From JAMXLO01 sp035492535 (lineage in GTDB: Bacteria; Pseudomonadota; Alphaproteobacteria; Acetobacterales; Acetobacteraceae), in assembly GCA_035492535.1 (NCBI GenBank), contig DATJJM010000074.1, positions 1 through 15,439 on the forward strand: a DNA stretch of 15,439 bases. The letters run 5' to 3'. This document shows, one piece after another, positions 7,372-13,644 of this stretch. How positions within the stretch are numbered: position 1 is the first letter of the stretch; every line of letters starts with the position of its first letter. The position numbers and the translations under genes were made by a program. The notes beneath the pieces are model-generated. The model was not told where the DNA came from and ran no database searches. It saw nothing but the letters and a program-made list of their open reading frames with translations.

Positions 7372-8706
7372 ATGCTGCATATGTTCAAAGCGCGTTGCTC
7401 CGCGGGGCTTCGCGGCAGAGTTCTTGGAAAATCGGCCGCTGCGCGGGCGGCGTACAAGGTGCTTCGCTCGTCTGCGCTCCCAACGCTCATGGTCGTGGTG
7501 TCGGCTGCGGCGGCAAACGCCAACGTGGTGACGGACTGGGATGAAAAGGGCGTAGCTATCATCCAAGGCAATGCCCCCGCACCACCACCCCGGTTCGGAC
7601 CAATTGGCGCTCTGCGCATTATCACCGTCATGCACATTGCTATGTTTGAAGCGGTCAATGCCATCGACCCACACTATGAACCATATCAGGGATCAACGAA
7701 GCCCAAAGTCGACGCTTCCGAGGACGCCGCGGCTGCTACAGCCGCAGCAGCAGTGCTGTCGCAGATGGATCCTGACACCGCCATGAAGACGAAGGCAGCA
7801 CTCGATGCCTATCTCAGTCACGTCGCGACTGGCGATTCCAAGGAGCGAGGCATCAGACTGGGTGAGGAAGTGGCCGCCAGAGTGCTTGGAATGCGCGCCA
7901 ATGACGGGAATGACACTGTGAATGCATTCCGTCCCATCACACAGCCGGGCGTCTACACGGAGACCATGCTCACTTATGGCTGGCAGTTCGCCGACATGCT
8001 GCCGTTCGTGATGAACAGTCCATCGCAGTTCCGACCGCCGCCGCCGATTGCGCTGACAAGCGACGAATGGACCCGCAACTACAACGAGGTGAAAGACATT
8101 GGCGAAAAGGCCAGCACGAAGCGCACGCCGCGACAGACTGAAGATGCACGTTTCTGGCTGAACTCCCCTCCGGCATCAAACCAGCCTCTCGCGCGCCAAA
8201 TTGCGATCAGCAGGAACATGTCGGTGGTGGACAGCGCCCGCTTCATGGCACTTGTCGCGATGGCACAGATGGACGCGGCCATCGCTGTGTTCGATGCAAA
8301 GTATCACTACACGTTCTGGCGCCCCATCACCGCGATCCGCAACGGCGATATCGACGACAACCCGGCGACAGAACGCGTGGCGACGTGGCAACCCATCGAC
8401 GTCACACCGCTCCATCCGGAGTATCCTTGCGCCCATTGCATACTGAGCGGGGCGGAGGCGGGGGCGATTGCGGCGATCCTTGGCACAAAGGACATCCCCG
8501 AGGTTTCGCTGACCTCACCCACTGTACCGGGAGTGACGCACACGTTCACGAACCTGGAGGCCTTCAACAACGAAGTTTCCGGCGCGCGAATTGCTGCTGG
8601 TTTCCACTGGCGATTTTCGACGGTTGTAGGCAAGGACATGGGCTGGAAGATCGGCGCCTATACCGTACAGACGTCCCTGAGGCCGCTGCCGAAGACACCT
8701 GACTAA
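7372..8706 (+). CDS. Exported vanadium-dependent haloperoxidase/PAP2-type protein, module A
   Basis: 444 residues. A basic N-region of nearly 40 residues leads into a hydrophobic stretch (LPTLMVVVSAAAANA) with likely cleavage after A50, so the mature enzyme is probably periplasmic or secreted. The three vanadate/phosphate pocket motifs are recognisable: K310 and R317 (KYHYTFWRP), the second loop at 348-355, and R406/H412 (ARIAAGFHWRF). Three departures stand out. The usual PSGH is PCAH, forming C353-A-H-C356, and these are the only two cysteines of the mature protein. The Asp usually four residues after the ligand His is S416. The residue five before the motif Ser position is H348, as in algal bromoperoxidases (HPSYPSGH). 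The ATG at 7372 has a GGGGAAGGGG ribosome binding site; GTG at 7459 would give a shorter, more ordinary signal peptide but lacks one. It may be peroxidase or phosphatase. Confidence 0.82.
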   Translation: MLHMFKARCSAGLRGRVLGKSAAARAAYKVLRSSALPTLMVVVSAAAANANVVTDWDEKGVAIIQGNAPAPPPRFGPIGALRIITVMHIAMFEAVNAIDPHYEPYQGSTKPKVDASEDAAAATAAAAVLSQMDPDTAMKTKAALDAYLSHVATGDSKERGIRLGEEVAARVLGMRANDGNDTVNAFRPITQPGVYTETMLTYGWQFADMLPFVMNSPSQFRPPPPIALTSDEWTRNYNEVKDIGEKASTKRTPRQTEDARFWLNSPPASNQPLARQIAISRNMSVVDSARFMALVAMAQMDAAIAVFDAKYHYTFWRPITAIRNGDIDDNPATERVATWQPIDVTPLHPEYPCAHCILSGAEAGAIAAILGTKDIPEVSLTSPTVPGVTHTFTNLEAFNNEVSGARIAAGFHWRFSTVVGKDMGWKIGAYTVQTSLRPLPKTPD

Positions 8707-8748
8707 CAAACGAAGGCACCGGAGATGAGTCACCGCACGTAGCCGGTA

Positions 8749-9085
8749 ATGAGAGACCGGGCAGGTATCGTTGTCGGACGACGCGCCTTTCTCGGTCCTG
8801 TTGGCGGAGTCGCCGCGATCGCACGCTCTAGCTTTGCAGCCCTGCCGGCTGGGTTGCTGGTTCTCGGTGATTCGCTGACGGCGGCTTTGGACTGCTGAGG
8901 GCGGATTGTTTTCAGGCGCAGCTTGCGGCGGCGCTTAAGAAACACGGGATCGATGTCGTAATCGTCGACGGCGCGGTTTGAACCTGGCCGATGGGTTGCA
9001 TCCGAACGCGGCTGGGATCGCCCGGATCGTCGAACGGCTGCTGCCACAGGTCATGCGGCTTCTTGGGGAGGCCAGGCCCAGGTGA
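8749..9085 (+). pseudogene. Degenerate arylesterase (TesA-type SGNH/GDSL hydrolase)
   Basis: Three frames together read as an arylesterase. Frame 1 from 8749 has a Tat-like GRRAFLG leader and the nucleophile block LLVLGDSLTA, then stops at 8896. Inserting one G near 8884 restores TAGFGL and leads directly into frame 2, DCFQAQLAAALKKHGIDVVIVDGAV, which stops at 8979. Frame 3 continues from 8981 as NLADGLHPNAAGIARIVERLLPQVMRLLGEARPR with a stop at 9083; DGLHP is the catalytic Asp/His block. About half of the gene, including the Gly and Asn (GxND) blocks, is missing at the junction near 8980. So there is one single-base frameshift and one large internal deletion, and the product cannot be active. 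It lies between module A and the aldolase. The rest of 8707-9195 shows nothing else recognisable. Confidence 0.85.
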
Positions 9086-9195
9086 CGGCGCGAAGGCGAC
9101 GCGGCGGCCGTGCGTGCGGCCCTAGCAGCGGCCGTCCAATCGGCTCTACGGTAGGCGCTCTGCCCGCCTGCCAGGATCAAAGGATAACCCAGCTC

Positions 9196-10032
9196 ATGCG
9201 TCACAATCGTCTTCGCGCCCTGCTCACGGCCGGTGAGCCCACCATCGGAACACACCTCCTCTCGAGCTGGCCAACGCTGGTGGAATTGGTTGGCGATACA
9301 GGCAACTATGACTACGTCGAGTTCACCGCAGAGTACGCACCGTTCCACATGCACGATCTGGATAATCTCGGTCGTGCACTGGAGCTGAAGAACCTTGGCG
9401 GCATGATCAAGATCGAGCAGACGCAGTGGACGCATCAGGCGATGCGCGCGATCGGATCCGGTTTCCAGGCCGTGTTGTTCGCCGATCTACGGACGGTCGA
9501 GGATGCCCATGCCTGCGTGGCTGCGGTGCGCGCAGAGACACCTGGCACCGGAGGCCGGCTCGGTGTCGGCATGCGGCGCGACGTGGGCACCGTGCGCGAA
9601 GGTGGTTCGCCCGCGTATGTTGAGGCGCTGAACGAAGTGGTGATCGCCGTGATGATTGAGAAACGGGAATGCGTTGAGGACCTCGACGCGATCCTGTCGG
9701 TCAAAGGCCTGGATATGGTCCAGTTTGGTGCATCGGACTATTCGATGAGCCTTGGGCTGACCGGTCAGCGCAATCATCCCGACGTGCTGAAGGCTGAACG
9801 CAAGACGATTGAGTTGGCGCTGAAGAAGGGTCTGCATCCCCGGGTGGAGCTTGCCGATATCAAGCAGGCCGCGCCTTACCTGGAGATGGGGGTCAAGCAC
9901 TTCTGCATCGGTTGGGATGTGCGCATCCTGTACGATTGGTGGCGGGTGAATGGCGAGGGCATGCGGGGCATGCTGACCGGTGCACCGGCGGCCGAGACGG
10001 CGCAGCCCAGGCAAGCCACGGGAACCTATTGA
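9196..10032 (+). CDS. HpcH/HpaI aldolase-family protein with altered active-site residues
   Basis: 278 residues, a little longer than the usual 250-270. The family are metal-dependent class II pyruvate aldolases (TIM barrel) acting on 2-keto-3-deoxy sugars or hydroxy-keto-dioates, plus lyases of related fold. Recognisable parts: start MRHNRLRALLTAGEPTIGTHL, GFQAVLFADLRTVEDA (89-104), the metal-binding Glu in VMIEKRECVEDLDAI (E155), and the metal-binding Asp in QFGASDYSMSLG (D181). Two catalytic positions differ: the usual E-H-G-P has Y47 for His (AEYAPF), and the usual Arg of the phosphate/carboxylate loop appears as K72 (MIKIEQ). Its chemistry may therefore differ from HpaI. The chosen ATG has AAAGGA 11 nt upstream; the frame is open to 9082 but that stretch is unlike the family. 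It is a single gene lying between the two haloperoxidase modules. Confidence 0.82.
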   Translation: MRHNRLRALLTAGEPTIGTHLLSSWPTLVELVGDTGNYDYVEFTAEYAPFHMHDLDNLGRALELKNLGGMIKIEQTQWTHQAMRAIGSGFQAVLFADLRTVEDAHACVAAVRAETPGTGGRLGVGMRRDVGTVREGGSPAYVEALNEVVIAVMIEKRECVEDLDAILSVKGLDMVQFGASDYSMSLGLTGQRNHPDVLKAERKTIELALKKGLHPRVELADIKQAAPYLEMGVKHFCIGWDVRILYDWWRVNGEGMRGMLTGAPAAETAQPRQATGTY

Positions 10033-10036
10033 GTCT

Positions 10037-10050
10037 GTGGGCAAACCCAC
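10037..10050 (+). terminator. Short hairpin directly after the aldolase gene
   Basis: GTGGG (10037-10041) pairs with CCCAC (10046-10050) around CAAA, starting 5 nt after the stop codon. There is no T-run after it, so it is at best a weak terminator or an RNA 3'-end stabiliser. Confidence 0.3.
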
Positions 10051-10091
10051 CTTGCTGATCGGGCCGGGGGCTGGCGGGGGGACGTCGATGG

Positions 10092-10112
10092 GCGCCCCCT
10101 TGTCAGGGGCGC
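10092..10112. terminator. GC-rich hairpin between convergent aldolase and regulator B genes
   Basis: GCGCCCC (10092-10098) and GGGGCGC (10106-10112) form a 7-bp all-GC stem with a 7-nt loop, in the 187-bp gap between convergent genes. This is where a bidirectional terminator is expected, although neither side has a U-tract. Its right arm lies inside a sequence that also occurs at 3870-3892 (see findings). The rest of 10033-10219 shows nothing coding that I can support. Confidence 0.4.
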
Positions 10113-10219
10113 TCCACCCGCATTGGTGATGACCGGCGTTGGTCGCCGGGAGACAGTCTGCTTTGAGCCATCGAACCGGCGGCATGACGAGACGTGGGGT
10201 CCAGGCTCGAGCGATGGAA

Positions 10220-11821
10220 TTATTCCTCGTGCATTCCGGCCCGTCGTAATCCGGGTTCTATCTCATGCTGGTAGAGAGGCATGAAATCGGGACCACCCTG
10301 CCGGCGCATCCAGCTGCGCAGCCGTGACAGGGTCCCCAAGGCGGGACAGAGATGCACTGCCCGGCGCAGAGCGGCGCTGGCGGCAGTCGATTCAGAGTTA
10401 AGCCCGAATGCTGCTGCCAGCATCAGGGGAGGTGAAGAGTGCTCGGGAATTCCCGCCGCAGCCGAGAGCAGCAGGTCGATTCCCTTGTCGACATCGCCGG
10501 AGAGCACGCGGCCGGTGCCAAGATTGTTGAGCAGCAGCGGCATCTCGTGATCTTGGGGTGCCACCCGAACGCCTCTCTCGAACCACTGCATCGCTTCGTT
10601 CGGTCTTCCGGCATACAGCAGTGTCATACCGAGCTGGCTTGCCGCCATGGCATGGCGCGGCGCCAATTCTATCGCCATTTCCAGCTCGACCCTGGACTCA
10701 TCGAGACGGCCCTGCAGGCGCCGCAGAACCCCTTTGACGCTGTGCGCGCGGGCGCCAGCGCCAATCACGCTGACCTCGGGAACATCCTGCAGCAAGCATT
10801 CAACGCGCGCCTCGTCCTGCTCTATGGAACCACTCCAGCCGTTCGTGAGGTTGGCGACCAGCGCGAAAGCTTTCCAGAGTTTTGCCTCCACCAATTCCGG
10901 TTCCGTCGCGATGGCCCGTTCGAAGCAGTGGAGCGCCCGGCTTCGGTTTCCGACGGAGGCAGGGAGCAGCAGCCAGGCGCGGCCTTGCAGCAACAGATCG
11001 CGCGCCGTCAGGCTCTGGGTCGGCAGGGCGTCGAGACGACGCCCGACATCCCTGAGCAACGCAGCGGCGATCTCCTGCACCATTGGCGCAGTGCGAGCCC
11101 CTGGGCCATAGTGCTCGGATCGGTCCGCCCAGACGATGAGCCCGGATGCGCGCCGAATGAGTTGCAGGTTGACACTGGTCCCTGCCGCTAGCTGCACGGT
11201 ACCCCGCAGAAGATAGTCCGCCTGCCCCTCGTCGAGCGTCGCCTGTTGATAGGCCTCTCGCGCGTCATGCAAGAGAACCTGCGCCTCGACCGGTGCGAGG
11301 GACCTCAGATAGCCGACCAGATCGGTGACAATGTCCGCCGTGATGTGCGCCGCGACACGCTCGTGAGCCTCGCAGCCATCGCGGGTGTGCAACGGGACGA
11401 CAAGCACCGACAGCCGGACCGCACGGTCGATGTTTGATCCGGTACCAATGGACGAGGCCCGCGGGCGCGGGGGCTCGTCAACCGCAACGACCTGCGCAAA
11501 GTTGGACTCCTGCCGGGCAACGGCCGCATTGAAGATGTACCCTCGGCGTGGAACGGTCCGCAGCAGATGGCGTGATTCGCAGCCCAATGCGTCGCGGATG
11601 TCATGAATGCATTGGGTGATGTTGTCGTCGGTCACGTGGATGTTCGGCCAGATCGTCTCCATGATTTTCGCGCGCGACAAGAGTTGTCCCGCGTTCTCGA
11701 CCATCAGGCGCAGCAGTGCGAACGACTTGGCGCGAAGCTGGACCTCCGTCCCTTGCGCCAGCAATGCCTCTCGTCCTGTGTCCAGGACGAAGGAGCCGAA
11801 CCGGTAAAGTGCATGGGGCAT
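10220..11821 (-). CDS. Winged-helix (OmpR/PhoB-type) regulator with TPR-like C-terminus, module B
   Basis: 533 residues. Residues 5-100 are an OmpR/PhoB-type DNA-binding domain (YRFGSFVLD, LRAKSFALLRLMVENAGQLLSR, IWPNIHVTDDNITQCIHDIRDALG, closing TVPRRGYIF). Residues about 136-265 look like a diverged TolB-like domain (LSVLVVPLHTRDGCEAHERVAAH). The rest is TPR-like (ALHCFERAIATEPELVEAKLWKAFAL; AMQWFERGVRVAPQD), ending RRAGMHEE much as regulator A ends RLAGMPE. No membrane segment is seen. I chose the ATG at 11821 because the FGSFVLD block follows at once and GGAGG lies 11 nt upstream; an in-frame start at 12019 would add 66 unconserved residues and run through the repeat operator. It is divergent from haloperoxidase B with 210 bp between. 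It is a paralogue of regulator A in architecture, but sequence identity looks modest by eye. Confidence 0.87.
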   Translation of the reverse strand: MPHALYRFGSFVLDTGREALLAQGTEVQLRAKSFALLRLMVENAGQLLSRAKIMETIWPNIHVTDDNITQCIHDIRDALGCESRHLLRTVPRRGYIFNAAVARQESNFAQVVAVDEPPRPRASSIGTGSNIDRAVRLSVLVVPLHTRDGCEAHERVAAHITADIVTDLVGYLRSLAPVEAQVLLHDAREAYQQATLDEGQADYLLRGTVQLAAGTSVNLQLIRRASGLIVWADRSEHYGPGARTAPMVQEIAAALLRDVGRRLDALPTQSLTARDLLLQGRAWLLLPASVGNRSRALHCFERAIATEPELVEAKLWKAFALVANLTNGWSGSIEQDEARVECLLQDVPEVSVIGAGARAHSVKGVLRRLQGRLDESRVELEMAIELAPRHAMAASQLGMTLLYAGRPNEAMQWFERGVRVAPQDHEMPLLLNNLGTGRVLSGDVDKGIDLLLSAAAGIPEHSSPPLMLAAAFGLNSESTAASAALRRAVHLCPALGTLSRLRSWMRRQGGPDFMPLYQHEIEPGLRRAGMHEE

Positions 11822-11868
11822 TTGCGTGGCGGCCTCCGCCCGGATCACTCGAGTATGCCGCGCATTGC

Positions 11869-11901
11869 GAGTTTCGTCCAAATTTCGTGGCAATTTCGGA
11901 A
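11869..11901. promoter_or_regulatory. Three tandem 11-bp direct repeats, candidate operator of module B
   Basis: GAGTTTCGTCC (11869-11879), AAATTTCGTGG (11880-11890) and CAATTTCGGAA (11891-11901) lie end to end, sharing A(A/G)TTTCG in the same register of each unit. OmpR/PhoB-type winged-helix proteins typically bind tandem direct repeats about 11 bp apart, one monomer per repeat. The array lies 48-80 bp upstream of the regulator start and 131-163 bp upstream of the haloperoxidase start. A weak minus-strand promoter (TTGGAC, 18 nt, CATACT) would overlap it, which would suit autorepression. The rest of 11822-12031 shows no other clear signal. Confidence 0.6.
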
Positions 11902-12031
11902 TCTGCCGGTCGCTTCCGTGCTTGAGTCCGGGCGCAATGTTCCACGGCCAGGCGCCCGCTCGCCTGGTGACGTGCGGAACCGATCGACTTGCCATTCCGG
12001 TAGGGAAACCGTTAGCCAAAAGGAAGAAAAA

Positions 12032-13351
12032 ATGGTTGCTCCAAGAGGTGTGTTTTCCGGCATTCTGCTCGCTGCAGTCTCACAATTCGCTCTGCACAAT
12101 GCCTCTGCCGCCGTGGGCGATGCCGTCATCAAATGGAACGATAACGCAGGTACTGCCGCCATAAAAGCCTGCATGAACGCAGACTCCAACAGTGATCCGT
12201 TCCACGAGTCACGTATATATGCGATGATGCACATCGCGATCCATGATGCGCTGAATGCAATCGACCGGAAGTACCAGCCCTATGCATATGACAAGAAGGC
12301 TGCACCGGGGACGTCGCCTGATGCTGCAATAGCCGCAGCGGCGCACGATGTGCTGGACAAAGGAATTGCCGAGTTGCCGACCTACATCTTCAAGGCGGAC
12401 TGCATCAATGCCGGCAGGGCCAGTGTCGAAGCCGCGTATAAGATTGCCATTGACGCGATACCCGACGCTCCCGCCAAGCAACAGGGCATTGCGCTCGGGC
12501 GCGAAGCAGCCGCAGGGATCATGGGAAAGCGAGCCGGCGACCATTCAGACGGGCAGTACATCAACAAGGATTGCCCCAAGCCCGAGCCCGGAAAGTATCA
12601 ATGCACGCCGGGTACCCCCTTCGTCGCCTTTGAGGCGTGGGAGAAGGTCACCCCGTTCACTCTCAAGGATGCGGCACAGTTCCGTCCGGGGCCGACTTAC
12701 GCCATCACTGATGCGAAATTTACTGATGACGTGAACGAGGTGAAGAGGTTGGGCGGCGATGGCAAGACCTCGCCGAGCGCCCGTACCGACGACCAGACCC
12801 AAATCGCTTGGTTCTGGTTCGAGAACTCGCCGCTGAAATGGAGCCGCATTGCCCGCACGGTTGCGGTCGCGAAGGGCCTGAACCAGTGGGAGAACGCGCG
12901 GCTGTTCGCGCTGCTGAATATGGCCCTAGCGGATGGTTATATTGCCATGGCGAGTGCCAAGAATCACTACAACTTCTGGCGCCCGGTCACGGCGATCCAC
13001 TACGGCGGAGACAAGTCTTGGACTCCATTATCGCCGACGCCGCCGGATCAGGACTATCCCTCGGGCCATTCCATTGAAGGAGGGGTCGGGGCCGGCGTGC
13101 TGAGGGGGGTGCTGGGCACTGACCAGATCAGCTTCAAGGACTGCGGCACGACGCTGCCTGCCGGAAGCCGATGCGACGATCAGGCTGCAGCAATGCGCAC
13201 GTATACATCATTCACGCAGGCAGCGGATGAGAACGCTTACTCGCGCGTTCTCATTGGTTTCCACTTCCGCAACTCGACTAAAGAGGGAACGGCTTACGGT
13301 ATCCAGATCGGAGAGCAGGCCGCCGCCACTCTTTTGCCACCCGTTCACTGA
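12032..13351 (+). CDS. Exported vanadium-dependent haloperoxidase/PAP2-type protein, module B
   Basis: 439 residues. A clear Sec signal peptide (hydrophobic 8-20, cleavage likely after A26 in NASA|AVGD) predicts a periplasmic or secreted enzyme. The vanadate pocket motifs are present: K310 and R317 (KNHYNFWRP), S344-G-H346 in the canonical DYPSGH, and R405/H411 (SRVLIGFHFRNS). The Asp normally four residues after the ligand His is replaced by S415. The mature chain has six cysteines (47, 124, 181, 191, 371, 381), an even number consistent with disulfides; two pairs lie 10 residues apart. Start at 12032 with AAAGGAAG 5-6 nt upstream; the frame is open further back but into regulator B. The N-terminal block MMHIAIHDALNAIDRKYQPY matches MHIAMFEAVNAIDPHYEPY of protein A, so the two are paralogues. 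Vanadium haloperoxidases oxidise halides with H2O2; related PAP2 proteins are phosphatases, and sequence alone does not decide which. Confidence 0.87.
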   Translation: MVAPRGVFSGILLAAVSQFALHNASAAVGDAVIKWNDNAGTAAIKACMNADSNSDPFHESRIYAMMHIAIHDALNAIDRKYQPYAYDKKAAPGTSPDAAIAAAAHDVLDKGIAELPTYIFKADCINAGRASVEAAYKIAIDAIPDAPAKQQGIALGREAAAGIMGKRAGDHSDGQYINKDCPKPEPGKYQCTPGTPFVAFEAWEKVTPFTLKDAAQFRPGPTYAITDAKFTDDVNEVKRLGGDGKTSPSARTDDQTQIAWFWFENSPLKWSRIARTVAVAKGLNQWENARLFALLNMALADGYIAMASAKNHYNFWRPVTAIHYGGDKSWTPLSPTPPDQDYPSGHSIEGGVGAGVLRGVLGTDQISFKDCGTTLPAGSRCDDQAAAMRTYTSFTQAADENAYSRVLIGFHFRNSTKEGTAYGIQIGEQAAATLLPPVH

Positions 13352-13367
13352 GGGGGATATTCGCGCC

Positions 13368-13410
13368 GGTGGGCAATGGGCCAAGGGCCATGCGCTTCGC
13401 CCTGCCCACC
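13368..13410. terminator. Inverted repeat downstream of haloperoxidase B
   Basis: GGTGGGCA (13368-13375) and TGCCCACC (13403-13410) are perfect 8-bp arms around a 27-nt GC-rich loop that can itself fold (ATGG/CCAT). It begins 16 nt after the stop codon of haloperoxidase B, where a terminator is expected. There is no T-run after it, so termination by this hairpin alone is uncertain. Confidence 0.4.
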
Positions 13411-13418
13411 GCGCTCGG

Positions 13419-13447
13419 TTGCCATCCTTCGCGAGATAAGCTACACA
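13419..13447 (+). promoter_or_regulatory. Weak candidate promoter for the leuA leader
   Basis: TTGCCA (13419-13424, 5 of 6 consensus) is followed after 17 nt by TACACA (13442-13447, 3 of 6). Transcription would begin near 13454, the first ATG of the leucine-rich frame, making that frame leaderless or nearly so. The -10 match is poor, so this is a suggestion only. Confidence 0.2.
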
Positions 13448-13453
13448 CCACAC

Positions 13454-13558
13454 ATGTTCTGTGGCCTGCGCCTCGCCTGCCGTTCTGCCCGCGCCGTTGC
13501 GCGTGGCGGCGCATGCCTGTTGGCCATCGGCCTCCTCCTTCGACTTAGCCGCCCCTGA
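13454..13558 (+). CDS. Putative leucine-rich leader peptide of leuA
   Basis: 34 codons, 8 of them Leu, with a dense cluster at the end: CLLAIGLLLRLSRP followed by TGA. Leu codons are CTG TTG (13517-13522), CTC CTC CTT (13532-13540) and CTT (13544-13546), including codons normally rare in a high-GC genome. The TGA at 13556-13558 lies inside the first arm of the hairpin before leuA, the layout expected for ribosome-mediated attenuation. Doubts: there is no clear ribosome binding site before the ATG at 13454, other starts in the frame are possible, and no U-run follows the hairpins. This is inferred from position, composition and the known habit of amino-acid biosynthetic operons. Confidence 0.4.
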   Translation: MFCGLRLACRSARAVARGGACLLAIGLLLRLSRP

Positions 13559-13609
13559 GCGCTGCGCCGGGTCGCTAACACGCCGGCTTCGCTCAGGGGG
13601 ACCCCTGAG
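13552..13609 (+). promoter_or_regulatory. Mutually exclusive hairpins upstream of leuA (candidate attenuator)
   Basis: Arm 1 CCCCTGAGCG (13552-13561) pairs perfectly with arm 2 CGCTCAGGGG (13590-13599), with a further inner stem GCCGG (13566-13570)/CCGGC (13583-13587). Arm 2 can instead pair with arm 3 (13592-13598 with 13603-13609: CTCAGGG/CCCTGAG, GGAC loop). The two structures cannot coexist. Arm 1 contains the stop codon of the leucine-rich frame, so a translating or stalled ribosome would decide which forms. The leuA ribosome binding site begins 23 nt after arm 3. The absence of a U-run argues against a simple intrinsic terminator; Rho-dependent or translational control is possible. Confidence 0.5.
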
Positions 13610-13644
13610 GCTAACGTCGTGCAACCAGTCCAAGGACCGCCATC

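Noticed and set aside
6464..7531. Open frame on the plus strand (355 codons) opposite regulator A
   Set aside because: It is antisense to a gene with a clear winged-helix domain and runs into haloperoxidase A; no recognisable domain.
3104..9125. Similar GTGCGTGCG(G)CCCTAGC strings at about 3105 and 9109
   Set aside because: Only about 16 nt with an indel and no flanking similarity; likely chance in a GC-rich window, despite the rare CTAG.
9082..9195. Upstream start for the aldolase at 9082
   Set aside because: It overlaps the end of the pseudogene, is Arg/Gly-rich and does not resemble the family N-terminus.
11822..12019. N-terminal extension of regulator B to an in-frame start at 12019
   Set aside because: The added 66 residues precede the normal domain start, look like noise, and would cover the tandem repeats of the promoter.
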